From Opitutia bacterium UBA7374 (GTDB lineage Bacteria; Verrucomicrobiota; Verrucomicrobiia; Opitutales; Coraliomargaritaceae), in assembly GCA_002469895.1 (NCBI GenBank), contig DKOA01000047.1:21998-38500 (forward strand): a stretch of 16,503 nucleotides of DNA. Direction: 5' to 3'. Positions 6,356-13,637 of this stretch are shown here, piece by piece. The first letter of the stretch is position 1; every line of letters begins with the position of its first letter. Below the pieces are notes generated by a model. It was not told where the DNA came from. It was given only the letters and a program-made list of their open reading frames with translations, and searched no databases. The translations under genes and the position numbers were made by a program.

Positions 6356-6952
6356 TTATTTCTTTGACTGTATGAAGTGCGACCAGTCCTCGTCACACTC
6401 ACTACCGATCAAATAACTGATAAAGGGGCGCATGCGGGGTCGTTCCGGCTTACGGATCAAGTGCATGCTGGCTTGGTGCGGCAAACGATTCGCTTTGCGG
6501 GAGTTACAGGTAATACAGGAAGTGACAATATTTTCCCACGAAGTACGGCCACCTTTGTCGCGAGGAATGACGTGATCCAAGTTCAACTCTCTTGCCTCGT
6601 ATTCATTACCGCAGTACTGACAGCGATAATTATCGCGCTCAAAAAGATTTTCTCGGGTAAACTTAACTTCTTGCACCGGCAGACGGTCGTACGAACGGAG
6701 AAGGAGCACTTTGGGTACGCGAATCCGCATACGCACCGTTTGGACGTAGGCTTCCCCGTCTTCCGGCAATTCCGATTCACTGTAGGCCAGCCATTCCGCA
6801 GAGTCCATCATGAGGTAACTGGAATCCCGGGTATTAATCACTTGCGCGTGGTCTTGTAAAAGAAGACTAAAGGCACGCTGTACACCGATAATATTCACCG
6901 GCTGCCAGATACGGTTAAGAACAAGAATACGGTGCTTGTGATTAATGTTCAT
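6356..6952 (-). CDS. HNH endonuclease-domain protein
   Basis: A 198-residue protein of a widespread but little-characterised HNH group. The first 100 residues form a conserved N-terminal region (VLNRIWQPVNIIGVQRAFSLL at about 11-31, YDRLPVQEVKFTRENLF) and the HNH/Zn motif follows. Zinc Cys pairs are CQYC (111-114) and CITC (146-149). LNLDHVIPRDKGG carries the candidate catalytic H127, and SWENIVTSC carries N141. All HNH catalytic and zinc residues look intact, so it is likely an active nuclease. There is no adjacent methyltransferase, phage or toxin gene to suggest restriction or mobile function. It is downstream of miaA on the same strand (93-bp gap) and may be co-transcribed. Biological role is unknown. 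Confidence 0.9.
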   Translation of the reverse strand: MNINHKHRILVLNRIWQPVNIIGVQRAFSLLLQDHAQVINTRDSSYLMMDSAEWLAYSESELPEDGEAYVQTVRMRIRVPKVLLLRSYDRLPVQEVKFTRENLFERDNYRCQYCGNEYEARELNLDHVIPRDKGGRTSWENIVTSCITCNSRKANRLPHQASMHLIRKPERPRMRPFISYLIGSECDEDWSHFIQSKK

Positions 6953-7045
6953 CTGGAATCAAAAGAAATAAAAGCCCCGAGCAATCTGTCAACCCAAGGC
7001 TGTCATTCCAAAGTAACAAATATGTCAAATAGAGCACTTACCTGA

Positions 7046-7930
7046 CTAAAGCAGAATCAAATTGTCCGGCTCAGGAAACTGGGTGCGAAACCAGGTACGC
7101 TGTTTTTTAACCAGATGCAGGGTATTTTGAATGATCGCCGGCAGCAGTGCTTCCCGCGATATTTCTCCACGTAGAAAAGCAAGCGTCTCCGCATATCCGA
7201 TGGCAGAGGCTGCCGGCGGGTTGCGCTCTATGCCTGCTTCGCGCAGCTGCTCGACTTCGGCAATAAGACCGTCTGCAATCATCATCTCCGCTCGCTGAGT
7301 GACTCGCTCACGTAGTGTCTCGACATCGCGCTCCAATAAAATCCAACGCTTGGAAAAATCCGCATAAGGCTGCGGTCTGGCGGCAAAATCTGCCTGCAAC
7401 TCCGGCAAACTCTTCCCCGATGCAATACATCGCTCCAAAGCCCGCACGACGCGGCGCGGGTTTAAGCTGTCCAAGTTGCCAAAGCCCTCCGGACTACTCC
7501 GGCGCAATGCAGTCAAGAGTCCTTCCAGGCCCTCCGCATCATACAAAGCAGCCACTTGAGAACGCGCCGAATCCGGCACTTTTATGGTATCAATCACCGG
7601 CGCAAAGAAACTCTTCAGATAAAAACAACTGCCTCCCGTAACAACGACCGACTTTCCCCGTTGGTGAATAGCCTCCACGGCAATTCGCGCGGCACGATCA
7701 TACGCTACGATGTCGAAGGGCTCATCCACGCCACAAATATCAATTAAATGATGGGGCACCCGGGCGCGTTCCTCCTTGCTCGGCTTTGCCGTCCCAATAT
7801 CCATCCCGCGATAGACTAAAGAGGCATCACAGGAAACAATTTCAGCATTGTGACTTTCTGCATAATCGAGGGCATAGCTCGTCTTGCCGACCGCAGTCGG
7901 CCCGGAAATCAAATGTAAGATCTTTTCCAC
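7046..7930 (-). CDS. miaA: tRNA dimethylallyltransferase MiaA
   Basis: Transfers a dimethylallyl group to N6 of A37 in tRNAs reading UNN codons, the first step of ms2i6A formation. With the GTG start at 7930 the product is 294 residues, the usual size. It shows P-loop GPTAVGKTS (10-18), CDASLVYRGMDIGTAKP (34-50, matching E. coli DSALIYKGMDIGTAKP), PHHLIDI, VVTGGSCFYLKSFF, LNPRRVVRALE, and the C-terminal LVKKQRTWFRTQFP. An ATG at 8047 in the same frame would add 39 residues without family similarity and overlap the divergent glycosyltransferase, so I reject it. No Shine-Dalgarno sequence precedes the GTG. The 83-bp region to the divergent neighbour must hold both promoters. Confidence 0.93.
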   Translation of the reverse strand: MEKILHLISGPTAVGKTSYALDYAESHNAEIVSCDASLVYRGMDIGTAKPSKEERARVPHHLIDICGVDEPFDIVAYDRAARIAVEAIHQRGKSVVVTGGSCFYLKSFFAPVIDTIKVPDSARSQVAALYDAEGLEGLLTALRRSSPEGFGNLDSLNPRRVVRALERCIASGKSLPELQADFAARPQPYADFSKRWILLERDVETLRERVTQRAEMMIADGLIAEVEQLREAGIERNPPAASAIGYAETLAFLRGEISREALLPAIIQNTLHLVKKQRTWFRTQFPEPDNLILL

Positions 7931-8013
7931 GAATTTATTTTTTTGGCATTTTGCTAATCCGGATAAGAAGAAAGCTGGAAATTCTCGAAAGAATAGCAAC
8001 AAAGTACCTGTAG

Positions 8014-9195
8014 ATGAACCTGTGCATTGTAACGGAAACCTATCCACCTGAAGTCAATGGTGTCGCCATGACCCTACACCGCATCGCCTGCAATCTCCAG
8101 ACACAGGGGCACGAGGTGCATATTGTCCGGCCCAGACAATCCTCGGAAGCTCAAAATGCGACCTATGCGGAAGAGACAATTGTCCCCGGACTCCCGCTCC
8201 CCGGATATGATGGATTGCGCTTTGGGCTACCTTGTCGACGGAAACTGCGTGATCTCTGGGCCTCTCAAAAAACTGATATTATCTATGTCGCTACCGAAGG
8301 ACCCCTTGGCCAGTCCGCCATCCGTGCGGCAGAAGACCTCAAGATACCGATAACCAGTGGGTTTCACACGAACTTTCATGAATACATGCGGCACTACAAA
8401 ATGCCGCTACTCGCAAAGGCAGTAGAAGGCTTCCTCCGCCAAACGCATAACCGCACCCGTCGGACCTTCGCTCCCTCCCGGCACGTCATTCAACGACTGC
8501 AAGCGATCGGTATTGAAGGAACACGTTTTCTTGGCCGCGGAGTGGATACGGAACTTTTTCATCCCCAACGGCGCGATTCGGGGCTACGCCAACGCTGGGG
8601 CGTCGATCCAGATAATGGAGTTGTGGCCATTTTTGTCAGCCGACTTGCTGCCGAAAAAAATATGCCTCTTGCAGCTCTTGCTTTTGAGCAGATTCAAAAG
8701 ACCTATCCCGATGTTGCCTGCGTCTTTGTTGGCGATGGCCCTGAGCGTGCCCGTCTGGAAAAAAAACACCCCGAGTTCATCTTCGCCGGCATGCAAACCG
8801 GAGAAAGTTTAGCCAGCCACTACGCATCGGCAGACATCTTTATCTTCCCCAGCATCACTGAAACCTTTGGAAACGTGGTCACTGAGGCGTTGGCTTCCGG
8901 CCTCATAGTACTGGCATATAACTACGCCGCTCCGGAAGAGTACATCCAGAACGCTGTAAACGGATTTCTCGCGCCCTACGATGATGAACCCGCCTACATG
9001 AAACAACTTGCCCAAGCGCTGGCGGCCCAACCGGATTGGCCGGCTATCCGCCAAGCGGCACGGAAGACTGCAGAATCGCTAGACTGGAGTACAGTCGTTC
9101 AAAACTTTGCCCAAGAATTACAAGAGGTACGAGAAGAGTCTCTGAATAAAGCTGCGCAATCCGATTCAGGTTCCTCTCTTCAGGCAACCAATTGA
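8014..9195 (+). CDS. GT4-type (GT-B fold) glycosyltransferase
   Basis: A 393-residue retaining glycosyltransferase of the GT4 group. The N-terminal Rossmann-like domain begins MNLCIVTETYPPEVNGVA, with HEVHIVRPRQ near residue 33 and GFHTNFHEYMRHY (116-128). The C-terminal donor-binding domain has FVSRLAAEKN (207-216), VFVGDGPERARLE, and the E-x7-E nucleotide-sugar motif SITETFGNVVTEALASG with E283 and E291. The overall pattern resembles GDP-mannose-dependent alpha-mannosyltransferases and glycolipid transferases (PimB/MgtA-like), so the acceptor may be a lipid, but donor and acceptor cannot be read from the sequence. The C-terminal tail after about 375 is low-complexity Ser/Gln-rich. It is transcribed alone, divergent from miaA and convergent with rlmH. 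No clear Shine-Dalgarno sequence precedes the ATG. Confidence 0.9.
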   Translation: MNLCIVTETYPPEVNGVAMTLHRIACNLQTQGHEVHIVRPRQSSEAQNATYAEETIVPGLPLPGYDGLRFGLPCRRKLRDLWASQKTDIIYVATEGPLGQSAIRAAEDLKIPITSGFHTNFHEYMRHYKMPLLAKAVEGFLRQTHNRTRRTFAPSRHVIQRLQAIGIEGTRFLGRGVDTELFHPQRRDSGLRQRWGVDPDNGVVAIFVSRLAAEKNMPLAALAFEQIQKTYPDVACVFVGDGPERARLEKKHPEFIFAGMQTGESLASHYASADIFIFPSITETFGNVVTEALASGLIVLAYNYAAPEEYIQNAVNGFLAPYDDEPAYMKQLAQALAAQPDWPAIRQAARKTAESLDWSTVVQNFAQELQEVREESLNKAAQSDSGSSLQATN

Positions 9196-9432
9196 TTCGT
9201 TATCTGCTCAAAGTAAAAACTTTGTCTGCGACATTAATTGCATTGAGCTACAGATTTCTTCATCCGAATCGAATAACCCATTCGACCATTCGATACCCAT
9301 AGCCATGGAATTATCCTGAAGATTCTAACGGTGACTACTCCGTTATTTCACAAGTGCTGGTTTTTCTATCGCTCTCCCGGGGCAAGCCCTCCAATCAGTC
9401 TGGATAAAGTAATACAGGCATCCATATCACCC
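9196..9432. other. Non-coding gap between convergent genes, two small hairpins
   Basis: No credible gene is visible. CAAAGT-AAAA-ACTTTG (9209-9224) is a 6-bp hairpin 14 bp after the glycosyltransferase stop. TCGAAT-AACCC-ATTCGA (9269-9285) is another, followed by a further ATTCGA copy at 9288-9293. Neither has a following T-run, so they are not classical intrinsic terminators; they might protect 3' ends or be chance. Confidence 0.4.
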
Positions 9433-9876
9433 CTAGTCGTGATGGTATTTGGACCCACTATTGATGGCTGCCGCCCGGTAGAGTTGCTCCATCAATAGAA
9501 GACGGGCAAATTCATGGGTTAGCGTCATCGAGCTAAGCGACAGTAAGCCGTCTGCCCGGGCTTTGACCTCTGAACTGAGCCCGAAGGCACCCCCAATAAT
9601 AAAGCACATAGGCTTGCCCTGCTCTGCGAGGAGTACTTCAGCAAACTTCCGAGAAGTCTGGAGTCTTCCTTCTTCGGCCAAAGCCAGGGTGTAAACTGAC
9701 GGACGCTTTTCAAGGACTTCTAAAATCCGGCGGCCTTCGCTATCCACATCACCATCGCGCAACTCGACGCAGTCGATACGGGCATGGCGCTGGAGGCGCT
9801 TCAAGTAGTCCTCACACAGAGCCGTAATTGAACGATTCTTCAACTTGCCAACAACGATGAGGGAAAGACGGTACAT
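9433..9876 (-). CDS. rlmH: 23S rRNA (pseudouridine1915-N3)-methyltransferase RlmH
   Basis: SPOUT-class methyltransferase that methylates N3 of pseudouridine 1915 in helix 69 of 23S rRNA, acting late on 70S ribosomes. The 147-residue product is close to the family's 155. It begins MYRLSLIVVGKLKN, has FIIGGAFGLSSEV (92-104) for SAM binding, and the hallmark C-terminal knot LSLSSMTLTHEFARLLLMEQ (112-131) running into LYRAAAINSGSKYHHD. The final Tyr-His-His, needed for activity in the family, is present. It is the last gene of the minus-strand run, 97 bp after the EEP-fold enzyme, so it may be co-transcribed or have its own promoter. Confidence 0.95.
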   Translation of the reverse strand: MYRLSLIVVGKLKNRSITALCEDYLKRLQRHARIDCVELRDGDVDSEGRRILEVLEKRPSVYTLALAEEGRLQTSRKFAEVLLAEQGKPMCFIIGGAFGLSSEVKARADGLLSLSSMTLTHEFARLLLMEQLYRAAAINSGSKYHHD

Positions 9877-9973
9877 GGATACGGTATTCTTTAGAAGATA
9901 GATGGCGGCGATTCAAGACAGGGACAGGTATTTTCTGAGGTCCTCTGTTTCACTTGATAAAAAATTGTTCTGC

Positions 9974-10759
9974 TCAATCACAGATTTCCAGATCAACCAG
10001 AACAGGCCTGTGATCGCTGACATAACTCTTGAGTACCGTGCATTGATGAACCCGGTAACTCGGCGGGACAAAGATAAAGTCGAGCCCATGGGTGGGCAAA
10101 ATGGAGGGGAACGTACGTCCGCCATTGGGTAGAAGTTTGTAAGCGCAGTGCCCCTTTAAATAATTGACTAGGTGGCGAACCGCGTCTCGTTGAACAGTGG
10201 AACGACTATTAAAATCCCCGCAGATAAGTGGAGAAAAGTAGGTCTCAGCACCTTTCTCGCTATGGCGTTCTTCCAAATAGTGGATCAGTCGTTCGACCTG
10301 CTCAATGCGCCGCTTACGTGAACGAAAGTCGAGGTGCAGATTGACCACCGGCAAGTGACCACCGGGAAGCGCAATCTCACAGTAAAGGAAGCCCTTTTCC
10401 CCAATCGGTGCCTGACCAAAGGCGTGCGTGTCCGGATTTTCTATGGGGAATTGGGCAAGGAAGCCGTTTCCGTAGGCAAGCGGCAGGCGGCCCTCACGCC
10501 GGTTATGAATACCCAGATGGCTATGCACATAGGCGGCTTCTCGAGCCAGATAATCGAGCAAGTGTATACGACGGTTCCAATGAGAGTCGGCGTCCACTTC
10601 TTGAAGCGCTACTATATCGGGCTGTTCCTTCAGTAAGAGGCGGACGATACGCTGCAGATTACGCTCGATGGTATTACTGGAATGCCAACCCTGATAAGGC
10701 GATAGACCACGTCCATGAGCGATGTTTAGAGTGAGGACGCGCAGTCGACTGGCAGACAT
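9974..10759 (-). CDS. Endonuclease/exonuclease/phosphatase (EEP) family hydrolase
   Basis: A 261-residue metal-dependent phosphoesterase of the EEP (DNase I/AP endonuclease/sphingomyelinase-like) fold. Catalytic signatures are in order: TLNIAHG (N12), DIVALQEVD (E54), VVNLHLD (H142), CGDFNS (D182, N184), GLDFIFV (D227) and the terminal SDHRPVL (D249, H250). No signal peptide or membrane segment is seen, so it is probably cytoplasmic. Members act on nucleic acids, phosphoinositides or phospholipids, and the substrate cannot be told from the sequence. Its place after three lipid-modifying genes makes a phospholipid substrate possible, but that is inference from position. It starts 15 bp after the upstream unrecognised gene, so the two are very likely co-transcribed. 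Confidence 0.9.
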   Translation of the reverse strand: MSASRLRVLTLNIAHGRGLSPYQGWHSSNTIERNLQRIVRLLLKEQPDIVALQEVDADSHWNRRIHLLDYLAREAAYVHSHLGIHNRREGRLPLAYGNGFLAQFPIENPDTHAFGQAPIGEKGFLYCEIALPGGHLPVVNLHLDFRSRKRRIEQVERLIHYLEERHSEKGAETYFSPLICGDFNSRSTVQRDAVRHLVNYLKGHCAYKLLPNGGRTFPSILPTHGLDFIFVPPSYRVHQCTVLKSYVSDHRPVLVDLEICD

Positions 10760-10774
10760 AAGATCGGCGCCCCA

Positions 10775-11551
10775 CTAACTACCGTCCCTGTTCGTCCGGG
10801 CATACTGAACCACAGATTTGAAAAGAGCGTCGGCAAACGCCGCAATCATGACGAAGACCAGCTGTAGTTCAGCACTGGAAAGATGAATATACTCGCCTTC
10901 GCGGAAGACCTTTTGGATGTCGGCCAGGCGACCCTTGGGTGGCTGGTCTCCCTTTTCTCGATGGCTGATTTTCAGAGCCTTTAGTTCAAGGACAAGTTCG
11001 CCAGAATCATTCGCATGAACAGCCTGCACCTGACCTTTGTGCTGCAGCAGTGCTTGCAGCATGAATCCCAGAGAGGTCACGCTGTCCTCCAGTTCGCAGA
11101 TAATTCCGAATTTCTTTTCCAGAACGTTAAACTTCTTATCCAGCTGGAATGGCACAAAGTCTTTCTGGGCATTCTGGGCCAACTTCTGCTGTTCCGCAGT
11201 GGGATGACGCCCCGCCCCGCTGGACTGTATGAGGGCGAGAAAAAAGTGAGCATGATTCATTGCGGTGACTGCAAGATTGAGAGAATCCCCAACCACTTGA
11301 CGGACGAGAAGGTCCCTCGCGTACGCCTGCATCTGTTCAAAATTCTGATGAGCTGGAGCAACTGGCATAATGCGAGGCAGCGCACACTGCTGGTCATAGG
11401 CTGTTTCCGTCACAGCATCACCCGATGCGATATTGAAAGCCAGCATATCGAAATGGCGCTGTAAACCTGCCATAAATTGACCAGCTACCTGCTGAAGGTT
11501 GATTTGCTTCGATTCGGGTTGGCTTGGATCAGGACTGGAGTCTGCGGACAT
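10775..11551 (-). CDS. Conserved-looking protein of unknown function, mostly helical
   Basis: I do not recognise this gene. I favour ATG at 11551 (258 residues, MSADSSPDPSQPESK...); an upstream ATG at 11602 would add 17 basic/hydrophobic residues. The first 15 residues are Ser/Pro-rich and probably disordered. The rest is predicted helical, with NLAVTAMNHAHFFLALIQS (92-110), FVPFQLDKKFNVLEKKFGII (132-151), a Lys/Glu-rich region at 190-220, and a hydrophobic C-terminal helix LQLVFVMIAAFADALFKSVV (229-248) that could be a membrane or packing helix. There is no enzyme motif and only two Cys. Codon use and amino-acid composition look like a real gene. It is 15 bp before the EEP hydrolase and about 90 bp after the Cfa-like gene, all on one strand. 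A structural or adaptor role would fit the helical make-up, but no function is supported. Confidence 0.75.
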   Translation of the reverse strand: MSADSSPDPSQPESKQINLQQVAGQFMAGLQRHFDMLAFNIASGDAVTETAYDQQCALPRIMPVAPAHQNFEQMQAYARDLLVRQVVGDSLNLAVTAMNHAHFFLALIQSSGAGRHPTAEQQKLAQNAQKDFVPFQLDKKFNVLEKKFGIICELEDSVTSLGFMLQALLQHKGQVQAVHANDSGELVLELKALKISHREKGDQPPKGRLADIQKVFREGEYIHLSSAELQLVFVMIAAFADALFKSVVQYARTNRDGS

Positions 11552-11640
11552 GATGACTTTTATCTGGATCCTAAATAAAGCAAATACGCGGCGTCGGCAC
11601 AACCTCGTATTATTCTAATTACTTCGAATGTGAGGATACA

Positions 11641-12873
11641 CTAGTGCTTACCCAAAACTACGTGCTGCACGTCAATTAGACCCGCGTCAAAACCGGCCTC
11701 GCAATAAGCCAGGTAGTAATTCCACTTCCGGCAAAAGCTATCGTCGAACCCGAGTTCTTCAACACGCTCTCGACTTGTATTGAAGGTGCGTCGCCAACGC
11801 TGAAGCGTCTCCGCATAATCCTTGCCGAATCCTTCCATCGATTCGATCACCATGTCACCCGCTTGGCTGACACAATTACGGATGGCCCCGGGAGACGGTA
11901 GATGTCCACCCGGGAAAATGTGTTTCTGGATCCAGTCGCAACTTCGGCAATATGCAGCATAGCGCTGATCGGAGATTGTGATCGCTTGGATGACCGCCCG
12001 CGCACCGGGTTTTAAAGAGTCGCTGATCGTTTTAAAATAACTGGGCAGGAAAGACTGGCCCACTGCTTCGATCATCTCACAAGAAAGAACCGCATCATAC
12101 TGTCCCTTGAGATCACGGTAATCTTGCAGAACGATTTCGACTTGCCCGGCATACCCGGCTTCTGTGATTCGTTCCTGCGCTAGAACGTACTGTTCATCAG
12201 AAAGTGTAATTGTCTTCACCTTGGCTCCCTTACTCGCAGCACGTATGGCTAAAGCCCCCCAACCGGAACCAATCTCCAGGATATGATCACCTGAGCCTAC
12301 GCCGGCCAAATCGAGCATACGGTCGATCTTTGCCAGTTGAGCATTTTCCAACGTTTCATAATAATCACAAAACAGAGCGCTGGAATAGGTCATTGTCGGA
12401 TCAAGAAAACATTGGTAAAAATCATTACTCAGATCGTAGTGCTGCTGGATGTTACGTCGGCTGTTCTTCAAGGTGTTGCGGCGACCCAGATGTAAAAGAC
12501 GATTGATGGCACGACCTGCCAAGGAAAAGCCACGGGGAACGCGACCGAGATGCTCTTGATTCAGTCCCAGTGTGCGTAATACCGCAGGTAGATCCGGCGC
12601 ATCCCAAAGACCCTCTACATACGCCTCACCGAGCCCCACGCTACCACCTGCCAGTACACGATTAAAAAAAGCATTATGACGAATGAATATACGATCCGGC
12701 ACCGCTTGCTCCTGACCGACGACCACACTCGAACCGTTGGGAAAAGTAATGTGCAAGCTGCCCACTTGCATCCTGCGCAATACGCGGGTAAAAAGGTGAG
12801 CAGAAATGGGCAGAGAACTACCCGGGGGAGTGGAGAGTGAATGTTTCAGGATGGTAGCTGTCGAGGAATCCAT
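11641..12873 (-). CDS. Cfa-like SAM-dependent fatty-acyl-phospholipid methyltransferase
   Basis: A 410-residue member of the cyclopropane-fatty-acyl-phospholipid synthase superfamily, which transfers the SAM methyl group to double bonds of membrane lipid acyl chains. Visible: an N-terminal lipid-binding domain (to about 130), QQHYDLSNDFYQCFLDPTMT (143-162), SAM motif LEIGSGWGALA (199-209), CEMIEAVG with E269, IQKHIFPGGHLPSPGAI (315-331) and a C-terminal NYYLAYCEAGF. Compared with E. coli Cfa, E239 and I268 are kept (E269, I298), but C139 is Ser (S165), H266 is Gln (Q296) and Y317 is Arg (R361), so most of the bicarbonate site is altered. This matches a Cfa-like subgroup found beside DUF1295 genes, so a methyl-branched or other product is possible. 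Its start overlaps the DUF1295 gene by 28 bp, indicating one operon. Confidence 0.9.
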   Translation of the reverse strand: MDSSTATILKHSLSTPPGSSLPISAHLFTRVLRRMQVGSLHITFPNGSSVVVGQEQAVPDRIFIRHNAFFNRVLAGGSVGLGEAYVEGLWDAPDLPAVLRTLGLNQEHLGRVPRGFSLAGRAINRLLHLGRRNTLKNSRRNIQQHYDLSNDFYQCFLDPTMTYSSALFCDYYETLENAQLAKIDRMLDLAGVGSGDHILEIGSGWGALAIRAASKGAKVKTITLSDEQYVLAQERITEAGYAGQVEIVLQDYRDLKGQYDAVLSCEMIEAVGQSFLPSYFKTISDSLKPGARAVIQAITISDQRYAAYCRSCDWIQKHIFPGGHLPSPGAIRNCVSQAGDMVIESMEGFGKDYAETLQRWRRTFNTSRERVEELGFDDSFCRKWNYYLAYCEAGFDAGLIDVQHVVLGKH

Positions 12874-13637
12874 GGAAAGAAAGGGCTGGTCGTCTGTTGG
12901 TAGCGGCGGTAGGCCTCGCCGCGGTGCTGCAACGAAGAACGTTCAGCGTGAGGGATACCCGTAACATACCGAAGGAAGATATACATCAGGAGTGGGCCGA
13001 TCAGGCAGATCCATGCATCCGGACCGGTCATGGCAAAGGCCGCATACGCCCACCAATGTAACCACTCAAAGAAATAATTCGGGTGGCGACTGTAACGCCA
13101 GAGACCGGAAACACAGACCTTGCCTTGATTGGTTGGCTTTGCGCGGAAATCTGCTAATTGCTTGTCCGCGATGGTCTCACCAAGTAGGGCAAGCAGTGCA
13201 ATGCCTACGGCAAGCACATCACTACCTCCAAGTGGGGCCGGATTATTCGCGGCATGAACAACGGGGACTAAAAATACTGTGGCAAGGAATACTTGTGCGA
13301 GGAAGAGAAAATAGAAATTACGATTTGCTTGAGAGCCCCAATGCTTCGCCAGGTTTGCATAGCGCGGATCTTCCTTGTTTCCCCGGACGCGATCACGCAG
13401 TAGATACCCGCTCAATCGGAAGGACCATGCGAACAAGACAGAGAATACTATCCAGGACCGTAGTGAGGCTTCACCTGTTATTTGCAAAATCAGGACATAA
13501 GTAAACCCTCCTAATCCGAGAAGTAGGGTCCAGACCAAATCGACGATAGCCATCGAGCCCGCACGTAAAGCGAGCCCGTAAGCGCAAGTGGCAAATAGCA
13601 CGCCGAAGGCAAGCAACGCCAAATAAAAATCGATCAT
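12846..13637 (-). CDS. DUF1295 integral membrane protein (steroid-reductase/ICMT-like)
   Basis: A 263-residue polytopic membrane protein of DUF1295, related to steroid 5-alpha-reductases and isoprenylcysteine methyltransferases. Hydrophobic segments lie at about 3-24, 31-52, 61-80, 108-128, 138-156, 192-203 and 206-226. The conserved cytosolic signature is GLWRYSRHPNYFFEW (178-192), preceded by DKQLADFR and followed by GIPHAE and RGEAYRRYQQTTSPFFPW, the cofactor- and substrate-binding end in related families. The upstream desaturase stop overlaps this start as ATGA (4 bp), and the Cfa-like gene overlaps its end by 28 bp, so the three are translationally linked. In several proteobacteria DUF1295 also neighbours Cfa-like genes. 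A role reducing or modifying an unusual acyl chain is inferred; no reaction is established from sequence. Confidence 0.9.
   Translation of the reverse strand: MIDFYLALLAFGVLFATCAYGLALRAGSMAIVDLVWTLLLGLGGFTYVLILQITGEASLRSWIVFSVLFAWSFRLSGYLLRDRVRGNKEDPRYANLAKHWGSQANRNFYFLFLAQVFLATVFLVPVVHAANNPAPLGGSDVLAVGIALLALLGETIADKQLADFRAKPTNQGKVCVSGLWRYSRHPNYFFEWLHWWAYAAFAMTGPDAWICLIGPLLMYIFLRYVTGIPHAERSSLQHRGEAYRRYQQTTSPFFPWIPRQLPS

Noticed and set aside
6343..6356. AGCC/GGCT hairpin between the convergent sufT and HNH genes as a terminator.
   Set aside because: A 4-bp stem with no proper T-run overlapping the HNH stop codon is too weak.
7796..7846. MiaA motif DASLVY instead of DSxQVY as a possible active-site change.
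   Set aside because: E. coli MiaA itself reads DSALIY here and the catalytic Asp is kept, so this is normal variation.
7931..8047. 39-residue N-terminal extension of MiaA from ATG 8047.
   Set aside because: It overlaps the divergent glycosyltransferase start, resembles no MiaA N-terminus, and GTG 7930 gives the usual length.
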